Below are positions 55,919-64,000 of a stretch of DNA of 64,000 nt, piece by piece. Where the stretch lies: the NCBI RefSeq assembly GCF_015355755.1, contig NZ_JACVEE010000005.1, positions 124,001-188,000 on the forward strand. Reading direction: 5' to 3'. The notes under the pieces were generated by a model, which ran no database searches, was not told the DNA's origin, and worked only from the letters and a program-made list of their open reading frames with translations. Within the stretch, counting starts at the first letter, position 1, and every line of letters starts with the position of its first letter. A program made the translations under genes and the position numbers. Source of the stretch: Nocardia sp. XZ_19_385. GTDB taxonomy: Bacteria; Actinomycetota; Actinomycetes; Mycobacteriales; Mycobacteriaceae.

Positions 55919-57280
55919 TTCGGGGCCGATGGCGAGGTCCGGGATGTGCTCGACGATGGTGCGGATGTCGGCGAGGTGGTCGGCGGTGGCGCGGAGTTGG
56001 TGTTCGGTGTGTTCGCTGGTCAGGAAGAAGCGCAGGCGTTCGGTCCCGGCGGGGACGACGGGGGAGAGGATGGCGCCGGCGTTGTAGCCGCGTTGCAGCA
56101 TGGCGGCGGCGGCGTAGCCGGCGCGGACCTCGCCGGGGACGATGACCGGGACGATGGGGGTGGATTGGGAGTCGGCGAGGTCGAGGCCGTGGGCGCGCAG
56201 GGCGTCGCAGAAGAGGCGGGCATTGGACCAGAGGCGGGTCAGCCGGTCGGGTTCGGCGGCGAGGACGTCGAGGCCCGCGAGGACCGCTGCCACGTTCGAG
56301 GGTGACGGGCCCGCGGTGTACAGCGCCATCCCCGGTGCGGCGTATTTGATGGCTCGCACCAGGTCGGCGTCGCCGGCGATGAAGCCGCCGGTGCTGCCCA
56401 TGGCCTTGGACAGGCTGCCGGCCCAGATGTCGACGAGATCGCCTGGGATGTCGAAGTGTTCGCGGCTGCCCAGGCCGTTCGGGCCGAGCACGCCCAGCGC
56501 GTGGGCCTCGTCCACCAGGACGGCGCAGTCGTATTTGCGTGCGACCTCGGCTATTTCGGCGACGGGACCGAGGTCGCCGTCCATGCTGTAGTGGCCTTCG
56601 ATGATCACCAGGGCGCGATCGAACTGGTGCCGGGAGGCGCGCAGCAGGGCGGCCAGGGCTTCGGGGTCGTTGTGCCGGAAGGTGACCCGGCGGCAGCCCG
56701 CCCACTGGGTGCCCGCCACCAGGCTGGCGTGGGCGAGCGAATCGCACACCGCCACATCGCCTTCGGCGAGCAGGAACCCGATGACCGCGGCGTTGGTGAG
56801 GAACCCGCTGGCGGTGACCAGGGCGTCGCCGGTGTCGTAGATGCCGGCGAGCCGGCGCTCCAGCTGGGCGTAGAGCGGGATCTCGCCGGTGACGATGCGG
56901 GTCGCCGACGCCGAGGTGCCGTACTGCTCGGCGGCGGCGTTGGCGGCGGCGATGACGCGCGGGTGCTGCGCCAGCTCCAAGTAATTGTAGGAGCTGTAGT
57001 TCACCAGTTCCCGTCCGCCGGAGCGGATCACCGCGCCATTGGGCCCTTCGGGGGAGAGATACAGCGGATGCGGGAGCCCGGTGGTATCGACCAGATGTTG
57101 GATGGCGGCCTGCTTGCGCAGGGCGTCCACCACGGCGGGATGATCCGCGAACTGGCGGCCCGGCCCACGTCGCGATCGGGACGCCCGCACCGGAACCGGT
57201 TGCCGCCGCGTCGGTCCCGAGGGGGTCGGGATCCCGTTGGCGAGCAGGCGGCGAGCGATACCGCGTTCCGGCTCGGTCAT
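55871..57280 (-). CDS. Alpha-oxoamine synthase (8-amino-7-oxononanoate synthase / serine palmitoyltransferase-like PLP enzyme)
   Basis: A 469-residue fold-type-I PLP enzyme of the alpha-oxoamine synthase family, which condenses an amino acid with an acyl thioester and releases CO2. Hallmarks are [14 protein letters not shown] (94-107), [21 protein letters not shown] (229-236), the cofactor Asp in D257-E-A-H260 with GVLGPNGLG, and the Schiff-base Lys292 in [11 protein letters not shown]. About 40 basic, Pro-rich residues precede the normal N-terminus. The ATG overlaps the PKS stop by 4 bases, so it is made with the PKS. No other biotin gene is near, so biotin synthesis is unlikely. It probably off-loads the PKS chain as an amino ketone. 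Its 3' end overlaps the NRPS gene by 48 bases. Confidence 0.88.
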   Translation of the reverse strand: MTEPERGIARRLLANGIPTPSGPTRRQPVPVRASRSRRGPGRQFADHPAVVDALRKQAAIQHLVDTTGLPHPLYLSPEGPNGAVIRSGGRELVNYSSYNYLELAQHPRVIAAANAAAEQYGTSASATRIVTGEIPLYAQLERRLAGIYDTGDALVTASGFLTNAAVIGFLLAEGDVAVCDSLAHASLVAGTQWAGCRRVTFRHNDPEALAALLRASRHQFDRALVIIEGHYSMDGDLGPVAEIAEVARKYDCAVLVDEAHALGVLGPNGLGSREHFDIPGDLVDIWAGSLSKAMGSTGGFIAGDADLVRAIKYAAPGMALYTAGPSPSNVAAVLAGLDVLAAEPDRLTRLWSNARLFCDALRAHGLDLADSQSTPIVPVIVPGEVRAGYAAAAMLQRGYNAGAILSPVVPAGTERLRFFLTSEHTEHQLRATADHLADIRTIVEHIPDLAIGPESAAVRGLPTAPGFLA

Positions 57281-60200
57281 CCGAGCACCTCCCGCTGCGC
57301 CGTGTCGCCGACGATGATGTCGGCGATTCGCGCACCCGCCTGCCCCAGGCTGAACGAGCGGCCCAACTGCATGCTGTTGAGCTCCACGCCGAGCGTCTTG
57401 GTCACCAGTGCACCCCATTCCACGGCCATCAGCGAATCCAGGCCCAGTTCCGGTAGCGGTACATCCAGGGCGATCGAATCGGCGGCCACCCCCATCACCT
57501 CGGCCAGTTGCTCGGCGAGCAGGTAGCCGACCACGGTGGACCGCTGCCCCTCGTCCAGCGCGCTGATTTGCTCGCGAAGCTGTGCTGCCGCCGAATTATT
57601 CTGTGCGGCAGCGGCAATCAGGTCGGCAACGCGCGCGGTGTAAGCGGCTTGCGGCGCGGCGAGCACGACCTTGCTCCAATCGACCGGAATGATGGCGGCC
57701 TGCCGGACCCCGAGTCGCAGTGCCGCACCGAGGTATTCGGTGCCTTGATCCATATCGATGGCATCGAAACCGGCGATGCGCAGATAGCGCTGCACCGTCT
57801 CGTCGGCATCGACCATGCCGCCGCCCGACATTGCGCCCCAGCCGATGCACAGTACTCGCTCGCCCCGGCGGGCCAGCTGCTCGGTGAACGACTGGAGCGC
57901 GAGATTAGCAGCGGTATAGGAGTATTGGCCGATTCCGCCCATGATGGCGCTGCCGGAGGAGAACAGCACGAACAGGTCGAGGCGGACACCGGCGCCGGTG
58001 AGCGCGTCCGACAGGGTGCGCGCGCCGTCGAGCTTGGGCCGGAACACCTTGGTGAGGCTGCCTCGATCCATGGTGGTGATGCGCTGATCGTCGAGCACGC
58101 CGGCGGCATGGAACACGCCACGTAGCGGATGCCGATCGGTGTGCACCCGATTGACAACGGCGCGAATGGATTCGGGGTCGGTGATATCGGCGCGCTCGGC
58201 CGAGACCTCGATCCCCTCGGCGCGCCACTGCGACAGCTGCCGCAGGGCCAGCTCGGTGGTCGCGCCACTGCGGCCGACCAGCACGAGATGCCTTGCGCCC
58301 CGGCCGATCAGCCAACGGCCGGTCGCCAGCCCGAACGCCCCGTACCCGCCCGTGATGAGATAGCGTCCGTCCGGGTCGATCGCCACCTCGGTGGGTTGTG
58401 GTCGCACCGACGGGTTTTCGTCGCCCAGGTGCAATGCGATACGGGCGAGCCGGGTCGAACGCAGCGCCTCCTCGAAGGCGCTCACCACGTCGTCGGTACC
58501 GAAGGACTCGACCGCCACCGGCCGGTAGACCCCACCGGCGAGCTTCCCGAACACCTCGGAAACTCGCGCCATGACCTCGGCGGTTCGCATGCCCAGCATG
58601 CGGTCCAGATCGAAGGAGTAGTAGCAGACGTTCTTGTCGAAGTTGCGCAGCTCCAGTACGCCACCGGAATAGATGTCGGCCTTGCCGATCTCGACGATCC
58701 GGCCGAATTCAGCCACCGCCTTGAAGTTCTGGTGGATGACCTCGCCGGGCGCGGTGCTGATGACGATATCCGCGCCGCGTCCAGCGGTCAGCCCGAGCAC
58801 GTCGTCGACGAAGTTCAGCGACCGCGAATCCACCACCGCGTCCGCGCCCTGGTCCAGCACCCAGGCGCGGCGTTCGTCAGAGCCCGCCGCGCCGATCACG
58901 GTGGCGCCGTGCAGTTTCGCCACCTGGATCGCGCAGCTGCCCACACCGCCGGCGGCGCCGTGGACGAGCACGGTGTCACCCGCCCGCACGCGGGCCAGGT
59001 CGAGCAGCGCGTATTCGGCGGTCACCATGGACACCATCGAGGTGCACAGTTCCGGGCGGATGCTGTCGGCCACGGCTCCGATGAGCGCGGCATCGGCCAC
59101 GTGATAGCGCTCGACCATGCCCGGCGACGCCAGGCCGACCCGGTCGCCGACCTGGAAAGCCTCGACCCCGGCGCCGACGCGGACCACGGTGCCCGCGCCT
59201 TCCATGCCCGGCGCGACACCGAAATGTGTGGCGCCGAGCTCGTTCTCGCCGAGCACGCCGAGAATCTTGAGCGGGTCCTTGAAACCGAGGCCGATGGCCT
59301 CCATCCGCACCTCCACCGCACCCGGCCCGGGCGCACGGCGCTGGGTGCGCCGCCAGCCGAGCTGGGACAGCAGCCGGGAACGGGGGATGTCTAGTGCGAA
59401 ATTGGCTTCCGGATCGCCCAGCGGCTCGGGCTCGTCCAGCGCGGCCAGCCGCTCCGCCAAGGCCCGCGTCACGACGATCGACCAGCGTAATCCGTTGCGC
59501 AGGAACACCTCATCGGTGTCGCCGGGGGCAAATGCCCCGGGCACCGCGAGCTCGTCGAGCAGTTCACTGACCGTGGTGTCGGGATCGGTGTCGACCAGAC
59601 GCCAGCGCACCGGCGGCTGTTCGTTGAGCAGCACGCGCCGGGCGCCGGCGAGGGCGGCGTGCTCGGGGTCGGGTTCGGCGGGGTCCTCCGGATGCACGAT
59701 CGCGCGCTCGGTGACCAGCGTCGCGTAGAGCGAGCCGTCCCCCGTCAGCGGCAGCGGTTCCGGATTGACGCTGTCGGCGAATCCTTCGACAGCCAACGCG
59801 AGTTGGCTCAGCGTCCACAGTCTGCCGACGATATCGCCGGTACCCGCCACGACACACAGGTGCAGACGTTCGATGCCCGGCGCGGCATGTGCCGCACGCA
59901 GTGCCTCGAGCACCGGAGCTTCGAAACCCGGTGCACCCGAGTCGATTGCGACGAACCGCGCGTGTGGGAGCGCTCGGGTGATCTGCTCGGCGCGGCCCCC
60001 TCGTGCCGCGCCGAGCTCGACCACAACCGTCGCCGTCGTCTCGGCCGGGACCAGTGCAACCCGTTCGAGTGGCGCCCGGAGGACCCATCTCTCCTCGTAG
60101 TAGATCTGCTCGAGCCGCCGCAGCAGCCCGCCGCCGAACGGCACCGCCTGGAACCGCGCGTCCACGATCCGCAGCACCGGATTGTGATCGGTATCGAGGA

Positions 60201-63200
60201 TGTCGATGTCGGCATGCAGCGCCTCGGTCAGCCGCGCCACCACCAGCACCTCGTCCGGGAGCGCCGCATAGCGCCGCACCGACTCCGCCCCGATGGGAAT
60301 GACAGCGCCGTCCCGCGCGGGACCGCCCGCGTCGCCGAGTGAAACGACCTGCCAGGCCGCGTCGAGCACGCAGGGATGCGCCAGATGCCCGGAGCCCGCG
60401 GCCATGCTCGCGTCGATCCGGGCGACCACGGTGTCGCCGTCCACCCACGCCTGCCGCACCAGCTGGAACGACGGACCGTGCTCGACGCCGGTACCCGCGA
60501 GCTCCGCGTACAGCGCGGCCGGTTCGACCTCGGTCATCGCATCGAGGGCCGGAAAGTCGGTCTTGCCGGGTTCGTACCTGCCGTCGACCAGCCGGCCGGT
60601 GGCGTGCACCGTCCAGCTGCTGCCCGTGGCGGTGCGAGACCGAATCGTGAACCGCCGAGTCGAATCCTCGACGGTCAGCTCCAGTACCGGCACGTCGCCG
60701 GACTCGATGACCAGCGGTGCGACGAAGCGCACTTGCTCCACGGAAGTGCAGGGGCGCGAACCGAATTCGAGTGAGGCGGCACTGAGGGCGGCATCCAGGT
60801 AGGCGGCACCCGGCAGGATGCGGGTGCCGTCGACCACGTGATCCTCGATCCAGGGCAGAGTGCCCACCGCGATATCGACGGTCCACCGGCGTGGCTGCTC
60901 CAGATCTGGATCGCCGAGCATGGCGGGGATCTCGGAACTGCCGTAGCGGTGCTGACTGAATACCGGTATGTCGGAACGCAATCGAGTGCGTTGCCAGGGA
61001 TAGCGCGGCAGCTCCTGATGCGGGCTGGTGACCGGGAACAGCGCCGCGATGTCCAGCGTGCCCGCGGCGTACAGCCCCGCGAGAAACTGCCGCATGCTCA
61101 CCGGGTCAGGCTGCTTGCGTCGCAAAGTGGCTACGGTGGTGCCTTTTTCGCCCGCTTCGATCAGGATTTCCCGAATGTTGGCACCCAGCACCGGATGCGG
61201 GCCGACCTCCACGAAAACCCCTGCGCCCGAAGTGACGAGCGTACCGATGGCGTCGGCGAACCGGACGGGTCGGCGCACATTGGCACACCAGTATTCGGCG
61301 TCCCACTGCCCATCGGTCAGCGCCCCAGTCACGGTGGAGTACAGCGGAATCGATGCGGGCCGGGGCGCGAGCTCGGCTAGGGCGTTGTGCAACTCCTCGA
61401 GAATCGGGTCCATCAACGAGCTGTGATAGGGCACTTCCACGTGCAGCTGCTTGGCGAAAATGCCACGGGCGGTGAGGTCCTCGGCGATCTCGGCGAGGCG
61501 GTCCAGATCGCCGGAGAGGGTGCACGCATTCGGGCTGTTGACCGCCGCCAAATCGACGCCGACGTCCAGCCATGCCGCCGCCTCGGCAGCGGGCAGGCCG
61601 ACCGCGAGCATCCCTCCGGTTCCCGCGGTGCGAGCCTGCAACCGCGCGCGGTGGTAGGCCACGGTCAGTGCCTCGCGCAGCGAGAGAACACCGCTGACAT
61701 AAGCCGCGGACACCTCGCCGACACTGTGCCCGACGATCGCCGACGGTGTGACGCCCAGGGCGGTCAGCTTCTCGTACAGCGCCACCTGGATCAGGAAATT
61801 CGCGGGCTGAGCCACCTCGGTCGAGGTGACGCGCGACAGCTCTTCGGGTTTGCGCAGTTCGTCGAGAATCGACCACCCCGCGATCTCGGTGAACACGTCA
61901 TCGATGCGGTGCGCGGTGGCCGTGAACTCGGGATCGGAGCCCAGCAGCTCGCGTCCCATGCCGAACCACTGCGGCCCCATCCCGGTGAAGACGAATACCG
62001 GTCCGTTCGAGGGGCTCGCGACGGTCCGAGTCGCGTCCCGTCCCGCGCCGTCCGCGAAATCGTCCAGGGCGTCCAGCAATTCGCCGGGGGAGCCGAAGGG
62101 GATGCCGATGCGGAACTGATGGTGATTGCGCCGAGTCCAGGCGGCAGCGGCGAGGCGATCCGCGTCCGCGCCACCGCGGAGCAGTTCGGCGTAGGCACCC
62201 GCGAGCTCACGCACCGCGCGTGCACTGCGCGCCGAGAGTGGCAGCACCCCGAAATGCGGTACCCCCGTGGTGGTTTCCGGCAGATCGGACCGATACTCCT
62301 GCACGATCGCGTGCGCATTGGTCCCGCCGTACCCGAAACCGTTGACCGCCACCGTCATCGGATCACCGGGGCCGAGCGCGCGGGCCTCGGTTTGGATTTC
62401 CAAGCCCAGCTCGTCCAGTCCCAGTTCCGGATTCGGCTCCTCGTCCAGCCAGCCCTGCGGTGGCAGCGTCCGGTGGTACACCGCCAGCGCCGACTTGATC
62501 ACGCCGGCGATACCCGCTGCGGCCTCGGTATGGCCGAGCGTCGACTTTAGCGACCCGACACCGACCCGATCCGCGCGCCCGGTCGCGGCGCCATAGGCCC
62601 GGCCGATTGCCCTGAGCTCCAGCGGATCTCCGACCGGCGTACCGGTGCCGTGGGCCTCCACATACCGCACCTGGATCGGGTCGATGCCCGCCCGCCGGGT
62701 GACCGACTTGGCCAGCCGCTCCTGCGCGTCGGCATTGGGCACGGTGATCGCCGTGGTCCGCCCGTCCTGATTCGATCCGGTCGCCTTGACCACCGCGTAC
62801 ACCCGATCACCATCGCGCTCGGCATCGGCGAGCCGCTTGAGCAGCACCATGCCCGCACCCTCACCGCGCCCGTATCCGTCCGCGGACGCACCGAAGGACT
62901 TGCTGCGCCCGTCCGCGGCTAGGAACCCGCCCTTGCACATGGAGATGAACGTTCCCGGCTGCAGCATCAGGTTCACCCCACCGGCCAGCGCGGACTCGCA
63001 GTCGCCGTTGTCGAGGGCCGAGCAGGCGAGATGCAGCGCCACCAGCGAGGAGGAGCACGCCGTGTCGACGGTGTAGCTGGGCCCGGCGAGGTTGAGCGCG
63101 TAGGAGATTCGGTTCGACAGCATCGTGTAGGACGTGCCCGCCGACGAATGCATATCGATGTGCGCCAGCGCCGCACCCGTGAATCCGACCGCGAGTTGAT

Positions 63201-63579
63201 CGAGCGTGAACGCACCCACATACACGCCGATCGGCGCACCGGAACTGCGTCCCGCGACGCCCGCGTCGTCCAGCGCTTCCCACGCGACCTCGAGGATGAG
63301 CCGCTGCTGCGGATCCATCGCCGTCGCCTCGCGGGGCGAGATGCCGAAGAAATCGGGATCGAAGGCCCACGGATCCCCGGTCAGGAATGCGGCCCGTTTG
63401 GTGTACATGCGTCCGGGCGTGCGCTGCTCCGGATCGTAGAAGCGCTTGTAATCCCAACGGTCCGCGGGGATCTCGGTGACCGCGTCCCGCTTGTCGAGAA
63501 CGAAATTCCAGAAGGACGCCGGTGAATCGATGCCACCGGCGTACCGGCACCCGATGCCTACGATCGCGATGTCGGACAA
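57277..63579 (-). CDS. Highly reducing type I polyketide synthase (KS-AT-DH-ER-KR-ACP)
   Basis: A complete 2100-residue single-module PKS. KS: Cys175 (DTACSSS), His310 and His350. AT: Ser619 (GHSVGE), with VPYHS at 716-720 where the extender-unit motif lies; malonyl versus methylmalonyl is undecided. DH: His914 in HxxxGxxxxP and Asp1073 (LDAAWQ). A non-catalytic linker spans about 1165-1400. ER: GAAGGVG at 1541-1547. KR: GGYGAFG at 1744-1750 and Tyr1888, with an LDD motif at 1829-1831 (B-type alcohol). ACP: Ser2049 (LGLDSL). There is no TE, reductase or docking domain. One fully reducing module without partners suggests iterative synthesis of a saturated chain. The start is TTG with AGGAG 7 bases upstream. 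Confidence 0.95.
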   Translation of the reverse strand: MSDIAIVGIGCRYAGGIDSPASFWNFVLDKRDAVTEIPADRWDYKRFYDPEQRTPGRMYTKRAAFLTGDPWAFDPDFFGISPREATAMDPQQRLILEVAWEALDDAGVAGRSSGAPIGVYVGAFTLDQLAVGFTGAALAHIDMHSSAGTSYTMLSNRISYALNLAGPSYTVDTACSSSLVALHLACSALDNGDCESALAGGVNLMLQPGTFISMCKGGFLAADGRSKSFGASADGYGRGEGAGMVLLKRLADAERDGDRVYAVVKATGSNQDGRTTAITVPNADAQERLAKSVTRRAGIDPIQVRYVEAHGTGTPVGDPLELRAIGRAYGAATGRADRVGVGSLKSTLGHTEAAAGIAGVIKSALAVYHRTLPPQGWLDEEPNPELGLDELGLEIQTEARALGPGDPMTVAVNGFGYGGTNAHAIVQEYRSDLPETTTGVPHFGVLPLSARSARAVRELAGAYAELLRGGADADRLAAAAWTRRNHHQFRIGIPFGSPGELLDALDDFADGAGRDATRTVASPSNGPVFVFTGMGPQWFGMGRELLGSDPEFTATAHRIDDVFTEIAGWSILDELRKPEELSRVTSTEVAQPANFLIQVALYEKLTALGVTPSAIVGHSVGEVSAAYVSGVLSLREALTVAYHRARLQARTAGTGGMLAVGLPAAEAAAWLDVGVDLAAVNSPNACTLSGDLDRLAEIAEDLTARGIFAKQLHVEVPYHSSLMDPILEELHNALAELAPRPASIPLYSTVTGALTDGQWDAEYWCANVRRPVRFADAIGTLVTSGAGVFVEVGPHPVLGANIREILIEAGEKGTTVATLRRKQPDPVSMRQFLAGLYAAGTLDIAALFPVTSPHQELPRYPWQRTRLRSDIPVFSQHRYGSSEIPAMLGDPDLEQPRRWTVDIAVGTLPWIEDHVVDGTRILPGAAYLDAALSAASLEFGSRPCTSVEQVRFVAPLVIESGDVPVLELTVEDSTRRFTIRSRTATGSSWTVHATGRLVDGRYEPGKTDFPALDAMTEVEPAALYAELAGTGVEHGPSFQLVRQAWVDGDTVVARIDASMAAGSGHLAHPCVLDAAWQVVSLGDAGGPARDGAVIPIGAESVRRYAALPDEVLVVARLTEALHADIDILDTDHNPVLRIVDARFQAVPFGGGLLRRLEQIYYEERWVLRAPLERVALVPAETTATVVVELGAARGGRAEQITRALPHARFVAIDSGAPGFEAPVLEALRAAHAAPGIERLHLCVVAGTGDIVGRLWTLSQLALAVEGFADSVNPEPLPLTGDGSLYATLVTERAIVHPEDPAEPDPEHAALAGARRVLLNEQPPVRWRLVDTDPDTTVSELLDELAVPGAFAPGDTDEVFLRNGLRWSIVVTRALAERLAALDEPEPLGDPEANFALDIPRSRLLSQLGWRRTQRRAPGPGAVEVRMEAIGLGFKDPLKILGVLGENELGATHFGVAPGMEGAGTVVRVGAGVEAFQVGDRVGLASPGMVERYHVADAALIGAVADSIRPELCTSMVSMVTAEYALLDLARVRAGDTVLVHGAAGGVGSCAIQVAKLHGATVIGAAGSDERRAWVLDQGADAVVDSRSLNFVDDVLGLTAGRGADIVISTAPGEVIHQNFKAVAEFGRIVEIGKADIYSGGVLELRNFDKNVCYYSFDLDRMLGMRTAEVMARVSEVFGKLAGGVYRPVAVESFGTDDVVSAFEEALRSTRLARIALHLGDENPSVRPQPTEVAIDPDGRYLITGGYGAFGLATGRWLIGRGARHLVLVGRSGATTELALRQLSQWRAEGIEVSAERADITDPESIRAVVNRVHTDRHPLRGVFHAAGVLDDQRITTMDRGSLTKVFRPKLDGARTLSDALTGAGVRLDLFVLFSSGSAIMGGIGQYSYTAANLALQSFTEQLARRGERVLCIGWGAMSGGGMVDADETVQRYLRIAGFDAIDMDQGTEYLGAALRLGVRQAAIIPVDWSKVVLAAPQAAYTARVADLIAAAAQNNSAAAQLREQISALDEGQRSTVVGYLLAEQLAEVMGVAADSIALDVPLPELGLDSLMAVEWGALVTKTLGVELNSMQLGRSFSLGQAGARIADIIVGDTAQREVLG

Positions 63580-63589
63580 GGGAGTGCTC

Positions 63590-64000
63590 CTAATCGAATG
63601 TCCCGTCGCGCAAACTGGACGGCAGCCACATCATGACGTTGACCTCGGGCCCCGACCGCCCGATCCGGACCTTGCCGAGCCGCTGACCCCCGAAAGCGGC
63701 GTAGAACCCCAGGTTCCCGTCCTTACACAGCCCCAGCAGCGGGACCCGGGCCCGTTCGACCTCCCCGAGAATGAACAGCGACAACGCTTTTCCCACACCG
63801 GACCCCTGGAACCGGGGATCGACTCCCAGGGTGATTCCCAAGAAGTGCGGTAGCCCCGGCGCCAGCTTCGCGAGCGCGGCCTCGGTCGAAAGCACCCGGG
63901 GCCCAGCCGAACCCATCGCCCAGGTGAACTCGGGTATGGAGCCGAGGTAGCGCAGCAGCCCCACCCGGTAACCCGGCGGCTGCCACAGCAGCGCCCCGGC
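63590..64000 (-). CDS. GNAT family acetyltransferase, 5' end beyond the window
   Basis: The C-terminal 136 residues of a GNAT-fold protein; the frame stays open to the window edge, so the N-terminus is missing. The acetyl-CoA loop is LGVDPRFQGSGVGKAL, followed by a helix and the CKDGNLGFYAAFGG and ending strands typical of the family. Its TAG stop lies inside the PKS ribosome site (TAGGAG), so the gene leads the PKS - oxoamine synthase operon. It might N-acylate the amino product or help load a starter, as the GNAT-like domain of SxtA does, but an ordinary housekeeping N-acetyltransferase is also possible. Confidence 0.8.
   Translation of the reverse strand, partial: AGALLWQPPGYRVGLLRYLGSIPEFTWAMGSAGPRVLSTEAALAKLAPGLPHFLGITLGVDPRFQGSGVGKALSLFILGEVERARVPLLGLCKDGNLGFYAAFGGQRLGKVRIGRSGPEVNVMMWLPSSLRDGTFD

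Noticed and set aside
55871..57280. Biotin synthesis gene bioF
   Set aside because: The motifs are shared by all alpha-oxoamine synthases; no bioA, bioB or bioD lies nearby, and the gene is coupled by a 4-base overlap to a reducing PKS.
58129..59394. 421-codon plus-strand open frame inside the PKS gene
   Set aside because: It is antisense to the PKS linker and ER/KR coding sequence, has no recognisable domain or ribosome site, and its composition is that of a shadow frame.

Overview
The window is strongly G+C-rich and densely coded, with frequent GTG/TTG starts, 1-4 base stop/start overlaps and protein families typical of mycolic-acid actinobacteria: a PatA-like acyltransferase, an Rv3235-type protein, LpqC-like esterase, ANTAR regulators, IdeR-type iron boxes, DUF5994 and DUF2277. 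A Nocardia-like member of the Mycobacteriales fits best; this is inferred from gene content and was not tested by any search. No rRNA, tRNA, CRISPR array or intact mobile element was found; one short IS3-type orfA remnant lies near 24.1 kb.

Layout. 1-2.5 kb: two DUF2236 (MpaB/Lcp-like) oxygenases and a small [2Fe-2S] ferredoxin, probably one electron-transfer unit. 2.6-8 kb: an orphan membrane protein, DUF5994, a three-His-box fatty acid desaturase, a PatA-like acyltransferase and a DUF72 protein. 8.1-10.1 kb: PAS-ANTAR, a lone ANTAR protein, a secreted S1 protease overlapping it, and a CsbD stress protein, ending at a strong hairpin. 10.3-13.8 kb: divergent crotonase and AidB-like acyl-CoA dehydrogenase sharing a promoter with twin palindromic boxes, then a PaaX-type regulator. 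14.2-24 kb: a repeat-tailed membrane protein, an MFS exporter with an Ig-like tail, an LpqC-like lipoprotein esterase, a TerD-AIM24 fusion, a Mut7-C protein, an AAA ATPase with a nuclease-like C-terminus and an Rv3235-type protein. 24.3-27.7 kb: two secreted cell-wall hydrolases (one behind a probable c-di-AMP riboswitch), DUF2277 and a PAP2/Ipt1-like membrane protein. 27.9-32.6 kb: an iron-siderophore uptake locus (FhuF-like reductase, two FecCD permeases, ATPase, binding lipoprotein) under two IdeR-type boxes. 32.7-36.9 kb: a secreted TAP-like hydrolase and HrpB.

37.1-64 kb is a secondary-metabolite locus. A 6272-residue NRPS with five modules (A-T-E / C-C-half-A-T-E / C-A-T / C-A-T / C-A-T-TE) runs on the + strand. 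Facing it on the - strand is a tightly coupled GNAT - highly reducing type I PKS (KS-AT-DH-ER-KR-ACP) - alpha-oxoamine synthase operon. The PKS has no thioesterase. The PLP enzyme encoded in a 4-base overlap with it is therefore the obvious release enzyme: decarboxylative condensation of the acyl chain with an amino acid would give a long-chain amino ketone, the logic of fumonisin Fum1/Fum8 and saxitoxin SxtA. NRPS and PLP enzyme overlap tail-to-tail by 48 bases. A peptide-plus-sphingoid-like amino-lipid pathway is the most interesting possibility here. That the two halves make one product is inference.
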